From: Pampus argenteus
Lineage: Eukaryota > Chordata > Actinopteri > Scombriformes > Stromateidae
Assembly (NCBI GenBank): GCA_036937835.1
Contig: CM072878.1
Location: forward strand, 16,844,001 to 16,908,000
Direction of reading: 5' to 3'
Length of the DNA: 64,000 nucleotides
Below, piece after piece: positions 1-14,500 of this stretch; positions within the stretch are counted from its first letter, which is position 1; the number at the start of each line of letters is the position of its first letter. Below the pieces are notes generated by a model. It was not told the DNA's origin and made no database searches. It was given only the letters and a program-made list of their open reading frames with translations. The position numbers were made by a program, and so were the translations under genes.

Positions 1-833
1 ACGCAAAAAAGACATGAATTTGCCCAGGGCAGCACAAATCGAGGGACAGGCACATCTGTGCAAGTTGGAAATGATTCAACTCGAGTGACAAATTTCCACG
101 TATCACCCGCTTCTGGATTTAAACTCACAATCCTTATTTGAAAGATCTTGCAAACCAGCTCCAATGTAAACCAACAGGTGTTGTCACTCCTCCATCTAGT
201 CTAGTTATGTCCATCTAGCCCCATAAAACCATCATATAACCAAAGCTAATGGCACAGTTAACATCTCTATCCCACAGCAGTAAATGTGTAATAATCAGAT
301 ACTTCATGTTTGAGACAAAGCGTACTGTATGCGCTTATGGCTGCATGTTTTACATCCATGCACTGCTCCACTATCAGAATATTACACTGAACATGTCTTC
401 CTCTCTCTGGCTTTCATAAATGAAAAACCTGGAGTTTCAAACCTGTAAACATGAGTAATGGCTTTCCCATGCTCCATTTATCCATTTAGTCCCTTTTCCC
501 CTTCTTATCCATCTATTTCTCTTTTATGGCTGTGTTCTCCTGGAAACATTGTGCCTGGTGAGCACTTTTTTCCTCCCTGGACGTATTCGTCTGACGCTAC
601 CTCTTCTGTGAAATTGTACTTGTCACATACAGGCGTTCACGAAAATATGATGGCACAAACACACACACACACATTTCGGCATCAGAGTAAACCCCTCTTT
701 ATTCCTCTCATTTCCCACTTTTCAATTCTTCACTTCGCAGCTTTCAAAAACAAGGGAACTTTGTTCTGAGATGTTTGAAATCCATCTTCAGACACTGAAA
801 AGTCTTTTACTTTTTAATCAAAACTCTTTCGAA
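1..833. other. Gene-free sequence
   Basis: AT-rich non-coding DNA. The only structure I see is a short CA run near 659-680. Short open frames here are chance and have no recognisable domain or splice context. Confidence 0.5.
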
Positions 834-884
834 GGACTTTAAATCATGCTGTTCGTCCAGTGTACTGTATTGTACCGAGTGACA

Positions 885-924
<40 letters not shown>

Positions 925-953
925 CACATAGACAGAGAGATACAGAGAGAGAC

Positions 954-1003
<50 letters not shown>

Positions 1004-1043
1004 ATAGACAGAGAGAGAGAGACATAGAGAGAGAGAGAGACAT

Positions 1044-1078
<35 letters not shown>

Positions 1079-1152
1079 CGGAGAGAGAGACAGAGAGAGA
1101 GACAGACAGAGAGAGAGACAGACAGAGAGACAGACAGAGAGATAGAGAGACA

Positions 1153-1196
<44 letters not shown>

Positions 1197-1370
1197 AAGA
1201 AAGCAGGGAAATGAAGAGACGTGTGACAGTGATGTGGACAGGACTTTAAATCATACTGGTCATCCAGTGTACTGTATTGTACCGAGTGAGAGAGAGACAG
1301 AAAGAGAGCGAGAGATAGAGAGAGAGAGCGAGCGAGCAGGGAAATGAAGAGACGTGTGACAGTGATGTGG
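834..1370. repeat. Duplicated GA/CT microsatellite with shared flanks
   Basis: A long impure (GA)n tract runs from about 886 to 1200, and a shorter one from about 1285 to 1334. Both are bordered by the same unique sequences. The left flank (aggactttaaatcat, then gtgtactgtattgtaccgag) occurs at about 833-880 and again at 1240-1286. The right flank (agcagggaaatgaagagacg) occurs at 1202 and 1335. The whole block, flank plus array plus flank, is therefore tandemly duplicated, and the second copy has a shorter array. The open frames read through it on the - strand are serine/leucine low-complexity artefacts. Confidence 0.9.
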
Positions 1371-4300
1371 GCATTGAGTGAAAGCCAAGAGAATAAAAAG
1401 AGACCCACCCCATCATTACACGCAGCCGTTCTGTTGTTCCATTAAAAAGAACAAAATGACCCTTATCACCCTGTCTTCCCTACAGAGACATAATTGGGTT
1501 TTCAGGGGAAAATTTCTTCAGACCTAAATTGAATTTGTTCTGTCTCCTCCTAGTGCTGCCCTGCTCAGCCCACCCCTGAAGCAAGTAGTCTGTGAGGGCT
1601 CCACGGGAAATAATAATTCCTGTTGTCACACACAAATGGTCATTGCCGCATAACCGCACGGAGAATAATGACAATAATTTTGTGGTGATGGGTGTCGTCA
1701 ACTTATATATTAGGCCAATTTCTAGAGATGTGAAGTAGGATGAGGTTGTGAAATTGTTAGCAAAGTACCGAATGACCCATCAGTGATTTGGATTGTCTCA
1801 GTGCTTTTTTGTTCTCTCGTACGGCTCGACACAAAAGGTGGTTAATCCCTCCGATTAAAACAATACAAGACATTTATTCACAGGAAGGTAATTGTGAACG
1901 TGACTGGTGTGTATTTCTTAAGCGCCGGAGGATATATGAAGTTCATGGTATACTATATCATGATATACTATATCATGATATAGTACATGGCAGTATACAA
2001 TAAGTAGAAATACTTCACTGTGATAATGTGATAAAGCAGTCATGCTACATTTTTATCAATATAACCAGATATTAAAGGGATCGCTCTCCATAGTGTAAAG
2101 GGACCATAATGTCAGATTTAAGTCACTGCACACAGACATCACCTCTATTCATAAATAAATAATCGCGATGTTTACATCAAGATCAAAATCTAAATAAATG
2201 TTCCTCAGCACGACGGCCACCAATGTCACGATGGAGTCTCGATTGCCACACCTGATGCTCACTCTCTTCCTCCTGGTTCTTTGCCTTTGATATGTAAAAT
2301 CTGTCCTCCATCTGTCTGTCTGCCTGCCTGACCCACTAAACACCGGTTGCACAGCTTGCTCCTAATCTCCATCACAGCTAAACACAGCAGCCCCCCCATC
2401 CTCACAAAAGAAGAATGCACACTCTGTTTGAACATCTGCCTGTCTGTCATCCTGCCAACTCGCCTGTTAAAGGAGCCCCGACATTTTCAGAAATCTCACG
2501 CACCGGCGGGTTAATGAAATCACACCGGCCTCTTCAAAAGTGGGCGCTGCAGCACCGCAGGTTCTGCCCTCGGTGTTTCGGTAAACATAAACTGTTTCAG
2601 CTGGATGTAGCTGCAGGTACTGTGTTGCTCTTCAATCAACACAGCTGAAGCCCCCCCAGTATCCTTCAAATGATGAGCCTGTCAGATCATCTGTGTCCTG
2701 GGTGGGATCGAAAAAAAGGTAGTGTGTTATTAAGCAGAGGCTGCCCAAAAGCATGCACTATTATCTGCTTTTGTATGTTTATTTCAATCAATAATACAAA
2801 GACAAACAAATATAAAGGAGTCCAGGTGGAGGCTATAGTGTGTCACTGCCTTTAAAAATGTCAACATCATTTTAAACTGTTAAATTGTCTATGCTATGAT
2901 CAGGGTTTGTTTAGGTTTAAACACAAAAACTACTAAGAAAAAGATGATGTGCACGGTTGAAGCAACCAACATTGATTAGTGACAGGAAAGGGGAAAATGA
3001 ACAGTGGTCACAGATGTCAAAGTCACACATTTTATTGACCCAAGCATCCACCCTGAGACGACTGCCATGCTACATCTATGCTCCTGACAGATAACAGTCA
3101 ATTTGTGAAGACACAAGACGTCCTTGTCAAGAAAAAACAAACACAGGTAGCTTTAGGCATTTTAACCGAACAACCGATGCTGCTGTTTTTCTGATGAGGA
3201 CAGTCTCCTCACGCATTAACATCAACAACAGTATAAACGTAACTTACAGCTCATTATTTACTCATTATGACTCGACTCTGACTGTTAACAATGAAGCTTT
3301 TAAAACATTAATAAAGGCACTGAGGACATTTCCACTGGAGGAATATCTATTCATCATCTTTACAACCCTCTCGTAGTATGAAAAGTCACATGAATAAGAA
3401 AATATTGATAAATTAGACTTTGTCTTTTCATACTGACTTTAAAAAATAATAATACGGGTACAATACATGGTGGAGTAGCTGAAGCTTAAACAGATGTATT
3501 GTCTCCAGAGGGTGTTGAAGGATTAATTACTACAGAGGGTATAATTTAATGTCAGTGAAATGTCTAGAAATAGCTGGAAACTTAAGTCTTGAATCGACTT
3601 TTGCATTTTGCTTCATTGTGACTCAGCTCTTAGTCCAGAGATCTTAATCACCAACCTGTCAACCATTTAGACCACAAACATGACACAAACGGTGCCACAG
3701 ACAGGAACATAAAGGGGATGACAACAGACAGAAGAGTAGAAGTTGTAATCTCTCCTCTCATAGACACAATATGTTTGACACTACTGACAAAATATGTGAG
3801 TAAAACAAGCCAGCAGCTTGGTGACACACAGCGTACTCTTTAATTATCCTCCACTCATACCTTGTGACTTCCCGTCATCATCCGTATCTTAGTAAACTGG
3901 AGAGAGAGATGACAAAGGAAATGCAGCACGTCTCACTTTGTATTGTTCTCTCTACATGTGCACCTTTTATCTTCGCCTCTTAGCGCTGCTTTCATCTCAG
4001 CAGCATGTTTGATACACAGGAAACATTATTCTCTATAAGCAGAGTAAAGATCCCTGCAGGAGGATTTTTACCTCTTACTTTTTTCTTTTTAGTAGTAGTA
4101 GCATTATTTCCATTATATGCCATAGTGTCGGTATAAAGCTCTATAATGGTGCATAGTGTTGCTATGTTGTCTGTGCATGAGTGATCTTTCCTGAATCCTG
4201 CTTGCTTGTGCTGGGTACAGAAAGTAAGGTGTTCCCCAGGTAGTTGTTACACTTTCTTTGGCAGGTTTGCAATGTGTCCCTATGTGTCCCTCATTCTGTG

Positions 4301-4487
4301 GGTGGCCTGGCCTTAGCAATATGTGGCTATTCTCTCAGCGGTGGCCTGTTTAGGACCTCTGCTCTACCCAGAAGTTGGCTGTTCTTGTTTGTAATTGGTT
4401 TATTACTATATGCATATGCCCCAGACAGTTTCCTAGTGATGGTATAGCTTTTGAGTGTTCCCACTCCTCATTTATTGTCCATCCCTC
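1371..4487. other. Gene-free sequence
   Basis: No exon-like open frame with splice sites and no recognisable protein motif on either strand. It includes the small palindromic repeat at 1949-1985, listed separately. Confidence 0.45.
1949..1985. repeat. Tandem 15-mer ending in a perfect 20-bp palindrome
   Basis: The unit tatactatatcatga occurs at 1949-1963 and 1964-1978. The second copy runs into a perfect palindrome, tactatatcatgatatagta, at 1966-1985. It could form a small cruciform or hairpin. No function is implied. Confidence 0.85.
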
Positions 4488-4955
4488 CGCTTAAGAAAGC
4501 CTTTGACAGCTTAGACGGGACAACACTATGGTGCCTAATGGACTACTATGGAATTCCCATCAAGATCATAAACTTAATCAGAAACTCGTATGATGGAAGC
4601 ACATGCAAAGTCACGCATGCAGGCCAGCTCTCCTACAGCTTTAATGTCATCATTCCTGTTCCTCCTGGCAATTGGCTGGATCATGAAGGGAAACAACTGA
4701 AGGAAAAAAGAAATGGGATTCTGTGGATAGGAGCGGCTAGATGACATAGCTCTCCTTTCACACACACACAGATACGGATGCAGGAGAAGACGGACAGACT
4801 CTCAGCTCAAGCTGAGACAAACAAAGGTGATGAAGATCCAAACCAGCAACCCTATCCTCATGGACAGCACTGCCCTAGAGGCACTCATGTATCTAGGCAG
4901 TGTTGAGGACACCACCGGAGGGACAGATGCCAACATTAAACATACATAATAAGAC
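4488..4955 (+). mobile_element. Decayed RTE-type LINE reverse transcriptase fragment
   Basis: The translation near 4490-4650 contains KKAFDSL, then YGIP, INLIRNSYDG and KVTHAGQLS, which is the pattern of the RTE-clade non-LTR reverse transcriptase around its first catalytic aspartate block. A second frame at about 4653-4690 reads FLFLLAIGWIMK, matching the segment after the usual VRQGC motif, which is deleted here. Further pieces (LDDIALLSH at about 4738-4766; a MYLGSVED-like block near 4888-4911) continue in other frames. The copy is broken by deletions and frameshifts, so it is a dead 5'-truncated relic. Family assignment is from remembered motifs, without a database search. Confidence 0.85.
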
Positions 4956-7900
4956 ATCTTTGCATATTAACCACAGGGGACAAACTAATTTAACAATGTG
5001 CTGCAAGACATACAAGGTTTAAATTCAAAGATGCAAAGGTTCACTTTGACATTCATGGTTTATTTTCTTCGAGTTGAATGAGAAAAGAAATGCTGTAAAA
5101 GTCTGGTTAGTGGACAAAACACTTCCTGATTAAATCCTCGTGCTGCCCAAAGCAAAACGGACACAAAAGAAGAAAGAAAAAGGATAAGAGTGAATGCCAA
5201 GTCACTTTAAATCTTCTTATTCTGTTAGTTTCACATCAAAATAGAAGAAAAGAAGCAAAAGTTAAAATAGAGATGGAGGGTTTGACCTCGCTCAGCCCAG
5301 AAATGTAGTCTCCTGATTATATTTAGTGTTTTACACAGACCGGACAACATTTAGTGTCTGACAGACAGTCAGATGGCTCTCCAGATGATTGATGTTTCTC
5401 TGCTAGACACGGTTAACCAGTTGGGACACAAACACACACCTGTTCTGCTATATAATGAGCCCTGTAGATAAAAGCCATAAAGGCAAACAAACATTTGTTG
5501 TTGTTTTTTTGTTTTTTTTAAACTTTGGTCTCCACAAAGCAGCTAATATAATATAAGAGAGGTGCAAATGGTTTCTGATCAGACTGTTTGATTTCTGATC
5601 AGACTGAAGCAGAACATTGAGTACTGAGGAAGCTGATGTTACTGTTAGTAAACTGTCTGTTCCTGTCAAAGTAATGGAAACAGCACAGAAAGTGACAAAA
5701 AATGTGATGAAAACCTGTTTCTAGAGTCTCTGTTGCTGCTTTGTAATGGCCTGTCTGAAGATACTATATTAACCTGATCAGTACATTCATCTAAAACCTC
5801 TCCTAAGATGTGCTTGTATATACTTTCTTTTGCTCTTGAGTGTAGGAACAATCCCTTCATAAATTTGTTGAAATTGAATCGGTTACGAATTTCAATTTGC
5901 TCTGATCTCACCGTTTGATTTGTTGTTTTATGTTCATCTGTATTTTCTCCTAATTGCTTTGAGGGATAAAGAGTCAGTCTTTTCACTTTCTTTCAGTGAT
6001 GAACACTTGTGCTTTATTACATTGCTCATCAAACCATTTAGTGACCGCTTTCATTGTTTGATTAGAAACACTGTGGAGGAAGTAAGTCCCATCAGGATTA
6101 ACACGATTGTCTGTAGGAAGCTTGAGAGCAGTCACAATGGATTTACGTATATTAGAGTTAATCTTTGCCCCTAATTCATGATAGGTAATTAATAATGAAT
6201 AAATATGACTGCTGTCAGCTTACATTTGCAGAGGTTAATTGTTGGTGGCACATTTTGTTAGTCATTGTCTTAGAGATGGTCCAGTGAATGAGTGAACTTT
6301 TCATACTGTAGTTTCTATTCAGTTATTCAGAGCAACATTTATCATTCACTTGGAGTCATTTTTCTGTGCACCTACTACACCTAATACAGTAATTGAGCAA
6401 AGTGAAATTACTTATTTTGATGGCATCCTGCACATCACATCCATATATAAATATTTAAGTTTTCCGTCTCTAATGAAAGCAGAAATACTCCTTAATCACA
6501 ATCTCTATTTCCTGAGCAACTCCGTTGTTTTTTAAAAGTACACACTGGAGGATACTCTGAGCTGCCTGGGAAGCACGTTTCTGGGCGTGTATGGGTCTTG
6601 ACATTAGGCAGGAACTTATACATTTTCTATTCTATCTCAGGGAGCTACCACTGTGAATAGCTCATTAGTGCATGAAGTGCCTCTTCCAATTTCTTCTGAA
6701 CTGATAGATGTGTGTCTAAAGGGAGGAAAATGCGCACCAGTCCAATTTGTTTCCATCAGGTAGGATTGTAGTATCTAAACAAGGGCATCTTTAGTCGCAT
6801 CTATTTAGCAAAGTGAGACTCAAACTAATGAGCTCTGCCTCTGCTGGCACTGCTCTATTCACTGTACAAGCCAGAGTCTGATTAAAGTAAACAAACTCTT
6901 CATTTATTGCTTCTTTTTTCAGGGAATGTAATTTGGCAGAATCAATTCTTTGGGAGCAGATGCCAAATGCAAAGTTTGGTTTGCTGACAAGGCGTCTCGC
7001 TGCAAACCAGAGTCAGATTTCAAATGATACTGACGGGTCTGTGTGGAGAGAGACAAAACCACAGGTCTCCTGCTTTTAGCCCTGTCAAACACAAGACACC
7101 TTCCCCTGGTGGTAACTGTATCGGTCATCGTTTGTTTATCACTTTAAAAGTGGAAACTGCTTAGACCAAAACAGTGTAAAGACCAATTAATGCAATAAAC
7201 TGTCAGAGTTTCAGTTTTGGTCTTTAAATTATCGCTTAGAGCAGGTTGTTATGTAGAACCAAGTGTCATGTACCCGTTCGTTCCCTAGAGAGAGAGAGAG
7301 AAAAAAAAAACAATAAATTAAAAATAATTAATCATGTGTCTTATAGTTCAGTATGCATGTGCTAACTCTTCAAGTCATGCAACATTCATGGCCTAAGCGT
7401 TCATTAAAGTTTGTCATACAAATGAGACACAATGAGTCACAATTTGGACCATATTAGGAGACGGCGATGAGGAGAAAGAAATTCAGAGTATAGGCATGAA
7501 TTTGTGGGAGTGGGTGTTGGAGCAGAACTAAGACATGCCACATGCAGCTTATTATCCTACCTCACACATGCACATCGTATATTTGTTCCTATAGCTTTCT
7601 TCTCAAAACAGTTTTTTTTTGGTTGCAATGACAGATAATGTTTTTTTGTCTGTCTCCTTTTACAAAATGGTTTTCATGTTGTAATTTTCCACTGATGTTT
7701 TTGACATTTTATAGTTTTAAAAGTAGGTTGGACAAGAAGTGCAGAATAGACACCGTTGGAAGAAATGCTAGCATACATTTTACTGTTTGGACAGTTTGCC
7801 TTGGATTCCTTGCAAAACTATAACAACACGTATTGTACCAGACATATCCAGTGGGATGACAACAACAGAATTGTGGCTCCCTCACCTCAAATCACCTCCA

Positions 7901-8408
7901 CATAGAGGCCTTTGGCAATGGAGAAAGTCAGTGATGTTGCAGGTGTTATTACAAACTGAGACCAAATTACACACCCCTAAGCAGTAATCTCACTGCTACA
8001 CAGGTGCTAAGTGCAGGCAGACCTGCAGCTTTTATGAGATCAAAGGATTGGATCAAATTTTATTGGATGTTATTTTGTACACAACCAAAAGGGAAGGAGG
8101 ATTGGTCCTGCCTTTTAAAGGTGTAAGAAAACTAAAAATGTGACATCTTAGGACAGACTTCTGAGTTTAATGGAATTACATTTTTACTTTTTTAACAGAG
8201 ACATGAGGAGATTGTGGCCGCTGAAGTTTCCAACTTCCATCTCTGGAGTTCGCCAACTATGTAGAGTCAGAGGTATGTAAAAGACAAATGTGAATACTGA
8301 CATCTCACTGTCACTGGCACAATAATTCATATATATGGTGACATATGGGAATGAAGATCATAGTTTTACAAGCAGCAACTGTCACAGCTTGAAACCAACG
8401 CGCATGTA
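4956..8408. other. Gene-free sequence
   Basis: AT-rich DNA without recognisable exons. An open frame on the - strand at 5666-5986 (106 codons) has no domain I know, no splice context and no compositional distinction, so I do not call it a gene. Confidence 0.45.
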
Positions 8409-8500
8409 CTTTAAAGTGTAACGCCACACAGACAGCCGCTAGATGCTTGTTTCAATTGACTCCCATTCAAAAAGTTCTCTTTAGAAATACAAAGTCAATC
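8409..8500 (+). repeat. Dispersed repeat, copy A
   Basis: This stretch matches the reverse complement of 26190-26285: both contain a gtgcaacgccac-like start, cgctagatgctngtt, a shared ttgactcccattcaaaaag core and ctagaaatac. The two copies show it is a repeated family within the window. It resembles a short interspersed repeat common in percomorph genomes; the class is unknown to me. Confidence 0.65.
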
Positions 8501-11500
8501 TTTTTTTTTTCTTTTTTTTTTATTGATTGGGTTTGAGGGTCAACTTTCAGAAAGTTTGGGAAAAAGTTCAAGCTTCAGTCTTTGTAGAAACCGAGCTGGA
8601 ATGAGTCAGTAATCACCACAGTTAAAAGCAAAAACACACACCCGTCTACCACCTCAAACATGATACCGTATCTGCGTCAACAAGTTCGTACGCTACGCTT
8701 CTTTGGTTTCTCTCACTTTCATTTGCACACAGAACACCGTGACTGATTTCATAAAACTTCAGTGGAGTCAGGAGTGACTGATGTAAGCCTGTATTTGGGT
8801 CAGTGGGAGGCAGTGTGGGGTCTCATCTGATCCGTTTATAAGCTCTGCTCTGCTGTGTTGCGTGTACCCAGGAGAAACTTCAGCCCTTTTACATATCCAG
8901 TTCCTGAACTGGAGCAGAGCAACTGGGAAGCGTCACACACTCACACACACTCAGACAGGATCTTGTGGGCCACCCATCACTCAGAGAAACTCCAGGGCTC
9001 TGCCCCGAATACTGAAAAGACATTTCACCCTAAAACGCACAGTTATGATCAGAAGGAATCATATTTTTTTAGTTTTGGTTGCAGGATATGTACTTATCTA
9101 CTACTTTCTGAATCCAGTTCAGTTAATGAATGCAGTCGCTCTATTTAGGATGTCTCTTTAACGTTTTCTCTGAGGTCAGCTAACTGGATGAGGATGGTGT
9201 TTTCTCAGGTAAGAGCACACATGAAAGCGTCACCAGTCAAGGTGTTCAGTACAAATCTTCATCTTCGAACCCTTAAACTGAACTGAGTTTACAGAAACCC
9301 CATTGTCACTGGCCAATAGAATAAGTTTTCTCACTGGAGCGCCTGTAACTCACGCAAATTAATCAGATTAGCAGTGATATTACTTATCACTTTATGGTTA
9401 AAAGTACTGAAAAACTGAACGGCACAGAAATATGATGCAATAACTGCAATAAACGTATAGGCCTTGTTTTAAACTGAACTAAAAACTGAACTTTTCTATG
9501 TATTTTTTGTCTTTCCATCCCTATAAGTCTGGTTTAAAACTGATGTCACAGAGTTGGTGTAAAGATAAAGCCTAAACAAAGCACTCATGTAATTAACTGG
9601 CCTGACAGGTTTTTGCTTGTTTTCTCACAAGCCTGCCAACTGCAAGGTGGATTTAAACATGCAACATGTCTTTTTTTTCCCCCGGCTGATCCATGAAAAT
9701 CTCGTATTTGTCTCTTTTTAAGTATGTTCTCGTTGTTAATGCAACCATGGCTTTTGCATTTTGTAGATAAGTCTTTCCATCCCTGGCTCACACACAATCA
9801 CATAGAAAGGCTTAAATACACATTTCCACGTTAATCACATGCATACACAGCACACACACACACTCCGTGTCTGTCATAGATCCCCTTGACATTATTGCAA
9901 ATGATGCCTGACAAGCAACCAGCAACCAAAGCAGCTTAATAAGTTGGGATATAAATAAATCCCACACATCTGCCTCAATCAGTCACTTCCTGTCTGTGAG
10001 AGACAGGCACTAATGGACAGAGTTAATGTAGCCAGTTATCCTTGATGTGTCTGTGTAGGAGTCACTGATGCCCTGTCCTCTGCTTGGTTCTTCCTGTGAG
10101 ACTCTTAAGCCTCCAGACAACCTGGAACACACTGTCCTAGCATGCAATTGGCTGCCACAAACCGACAGTCTGACCTTTGTGCTAATAATAACAGAAAGTC
10201 TGTCAACCTTCTCAACTCTGCTGACTGTTAGTGAAGGAGGAATGATGTTGAGTGATATCATGGTGAGACAACAGGACGAGATGGACGCAGACCACAAAAA
10301 AAAATTAAAAAAATTTAAAAATCATTTTCCGAGATATAACAAAGCAAAAAAGAACGATGATGAAGATGAAGATGGGTGAGTTGATCCAATAAATTTAGGA
10401 TTTACCAAAACAACAGTCCTTCTATGTAGGTAATACTATTGTGCAAATGTGAGTGTCTCTATTTTAAGTGATGGTTCAAATCAGAAAAGCTTCATGGTCA
10501 ACCTACCTAAGAATATGGCATTAGTGACTTTGTTCAGTGATCAATAAATGTTTGCTGCCACTGATTAAAGAAATGTCTTGTGAAAGTGGAGCAAAAAAAA
10601 AAAAGTCCTTGAAGTCATTGAACTGAAAGCAGAAGTCAGACAAAGTGATCTACACACTACTCATAGCTCATAATAAATGTAATAGAGCCACATTTCCATT
10701 TCAAAGAGATCTTTGTATTTACAGCGACTGATGATACTAAACCAGACCGTATATAATACCAGTTAATATCAGTCAACAAAAGGGCACGCCACCGTATGAA
10801 CATAATTCATGGACATTAAGGTTGATGTAGATGCATTATACGTATAATTTAGTTTTTTATGTTCATCTCCAGCAGACAGATTTAAAGTGGACATATTTAT
10901 ACATCACTCTGATTTCTCTCTCAAATACATCCGTACATGTTCGAGCTGAAATCCAACCTGAAACATGTGACGTAACCTTAGCAACAAAACCTACGAAATG
11001 GACACTGGTCACCTAGGTTTTTGACTTACAGGTAGCATTTTTATGTACCTTCACCTCATGTTTTTGAACTTTGACCATGTTCAACATGCACATCCAACAT
11101 TATAACATTATATAAATTATAAATTGTAATTATAATTGTCTAGTGTCCCCAACACTGGGGATTTTACACACATGAACTTGTGACTATAATGATCAAAACA
11201 CTGAAGTATCTGTGTGTAATCATGTGATCTGGAGACACGTGTGTTAAAATAACCAAATAAGCACATGTGTCTGCACACAGGGACATGAAAGGTAATTAAA
11301 TATGCTTCTACTTCTTGGTGATTTTATGCCTCAACTTTGAATGCTATATGTGATTTGTGCAATTACAAACCAATCGTATAAATGCCAGGTCAAGTCACGG
11401 CACATTTTCCATCTCAGACGATGCAGAGAAAGGATGCTGGAGGTGGACAGCCGGAGGAATCGGTATAATCATATGGTGGGAAAGTCTGTTCACCCTTAAA

Positions 11501-14500
11501 CTCTCCGACAACTGCTATCTTAGCACCCTCTGCTTTCTCTGAGCGTCACACCCCCACAGAGCAATCAGCTGTCAACACTCCAGCCAGTGACAGCTTTGTA
11601 ATATGTGTGAGGACTCTTAAAAGCAATATCTTTTCCCTGACGCCTTCAAGAGTCAACAAATAGCTCGGCCACCACCAGAAAGCATGAGATGGTTTCCCTA
11701 TCGGACATCGTTGACCAGAGCGCTCCTGCTTTCTCCTGCAGCTGAGATGATAAAGCTGTTTTACTAATCATACACACACAGCTGCGGAGAGAAATCATTT
11801 CACCAAACACCAAGTCATTTCAACTTTGTGTTTGCAAAGACATGATTACTTGTTTACAGAGTGGCTCAAATTATTTAGATTTTTTTTTTTTGTATGTTCA
11901 ATGGCAATTTTGCTTCAAAAGGAAGCAAAACTGCCTTTTGTGTTTTTCACACAGTTTTCTAAAGAAGAAAAAAGTGTAAATTGAAGTTTTAAATTTCACA
12001 GCAGTGATGCATTTGCATTGTTCTATATATTAACTAAGATAACAACACTTTGTGTCCCAACAAAATGCGATTGGTTATGCTTCTAATAATTTAAAAGAGA
12101 GGACATGGATGTGAAAGATGCTCATTTTTACTCGGACATTTTAAACTCTTTGCACATATCTTTTAATTGTAGAGGAGTGCAAGTGCAGCAAATACCTTCC
12201 TTTCAGAGTGAATTATAACCGAAGCTTTTTCCTGTGCAAACAAATGTCAACTCAATAATGAGACATTAATAGAAAATGTCAATTCACATTAGCTCTTGTG
12301 GTCCTTGCAGGTGTTTCTTCATTATGAGAAATACTGACGAGGCCATTCTTGAAAACCTATTTAGTGCTTTACTTGTTTTTTTTGTTTTGTTTAATCTTTA
12401 CACATTTCAAATGAGTTCTTTTCTCGTCTTTTCTTTTTCCCGTTCCGTCTTCATCTCTTTTATTGTGAAACTCTCAGATCATTGCCAGACAAAAAACTGT
12501 ATTGAAGGACAGTAGAGGCCTCTAGTGAGAAATGGTCCGTCTTTCCAATTCACAGCTGCCAGTGATGTGAAGAAAAGTAAATGGAAAGACAAGCAGAGTA
12601 TCTCCACAGTGACCCTAGAGTGCTGACATGTGTGTATAAATGTGACTATGTCTGTGTGTGTGTTTGTACATGTTGTCCAGCGTGCAGTTTTCCACTCACC
12701 GCCGTGTTATACAAGGATCAGTGTTATCGGTGCACTTAACGTTCCTCCAGGACAGCGGCACATGCGGCACTCACCACGATGGCAGGACTTCACACTTTTG
12801 TAAAGTAGCAAACACGGTATAAAGGAGGTGAGAGGCAAGGAGATGAGCTAATGTGATGTGCTGCTATAGGAACAAAAGCTTCAGGACATTCGCCTGTCTC
12901 TACAGAATATGGGCTGGTTTGCCACATCTGGCCACAAGAAACACATTTTAATTAGAAGCAAAAGGTCAGTTTAGCACATTTTAGCCTGTCAGCACCGCCT
13001 GAGGTGACCGCTGGTCATGATATTACAAGCATGCCAAGTTGCCCAGAGGTGTCCACACTGTTCTCTGGGGCTTCGTGGGTCTACAAGGGTTTCCCCAGAG
13101 GTGCAGTATAGTTGAGATTCAAAGCAAATCCTCTCCCAGCCCATCTGAACGTGGCAAAACTCAATCCAGAGCAGCTGAGGTGATGACGGAGCTTATTAGT
13201 AAAGCATATTAAGTGTGACATATCTTCAAATGCCACACACTGCATTTTATTATGTATATACCAAGCAGAGACAAAAAAAAAAAAAACTACCCACAATTCC
13301 CTATTCCCACATTTAATCTACCTCCATGTTTCATCCACCTTCCACATTCAGAAATAGAGAAAAGCAGGAACTATATTGCATCCCTGCCTGTCCTAACATG
13401 GCACTGTGCCATGCCATCCGAACAGAAGCCAAGAGCTGCAGGAAAGGATATGGGGCACAAAATCAATTTCCTTTGTTGCCTCACCAGGACCGGCTGCTCC
13501 CCTGGACCAAATCAAATTTAATCCTGCCATGACTCCTCAATTAGAGAAAACTCTGCACTAGAAAAGAAAGAAAAAAATAAATATATATAAAAACTCTGTG
13601 ACTTTAAAAAAGTGATTAGCTATAGAAATTACTTCTTGATAATATTAGAAGAGTTGTAGAAGATGTTTCAAATTAATTAAGTGTGTGGTTTCATACTTCA
13701 TGATATAAAAAAAAAAATAACAGCAGGTTGAAAATTGCCAGACACATTTTAAAATACCTGCCTGCAACAAAACAACCACAACCAAAAAAAACTTAATAAA
13801 ATAGCCTCAGGCAAAGTATACGTAATTTAACAGTTTGGTTCCCTTAATAAACAAAATGTATGATGGAAAATGAGACCAATTTATTCTTTGTAAACCGTCT
13901 CTCCTTCTGATTCTTCTTCTTACATTTTCAAGGGGAAGCAAGTGCATGCTGTTCCCCCAGGAATGACGGCAAAGATGAAAAATGAAGTCGAGTGAGGAGA
14001 GCGGAGAAGTGTAAATGAAAAGTTGTCACATATAAGCCCCCTCTAGATTCTCCTGAAGCTATATTTGACTTCGCTTGACCTCTGACCTTTCTTCAGATTT
14101 AAACATGTGGCTGAGCTCCTCGGGATGATGATGAGAGAGGGAGAAGATATATTCTGATATCACAACAACTCCTTGACTTACTTAGATTGTGGAGGAAAGT
14201 GGCCGGAAATGAGAGAGAATGGGGCGGGAGAGGTTGATGACCTGTGAAGCATAAAAGGTAGAAAATTAAGAGAGTGAGAGGAATATTTCTAGAGGCAAGT
14301 GATGGAAAGTGAAGCCAATCAAGAAAATACTCATTATATAAAAGGAAGATGTGCTAATTTCTTCATAGATATATTTGCATTGTATTTTATTTTATTATTA
14401 GGCCTATATTTTTATAATATATTGTTAATGTATTTATATATTTTTTGGAGATAGACCCTCATCCCTGCCAGTGTAATCCGAGTGGACATTCACAGTGTCC

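Noticed and set aside
839..1408. Long - strand open frames made of Ser/Leu repeats
   Set aside because: They are translations of the GA/CT microsatellite and have no independent coding evidence.
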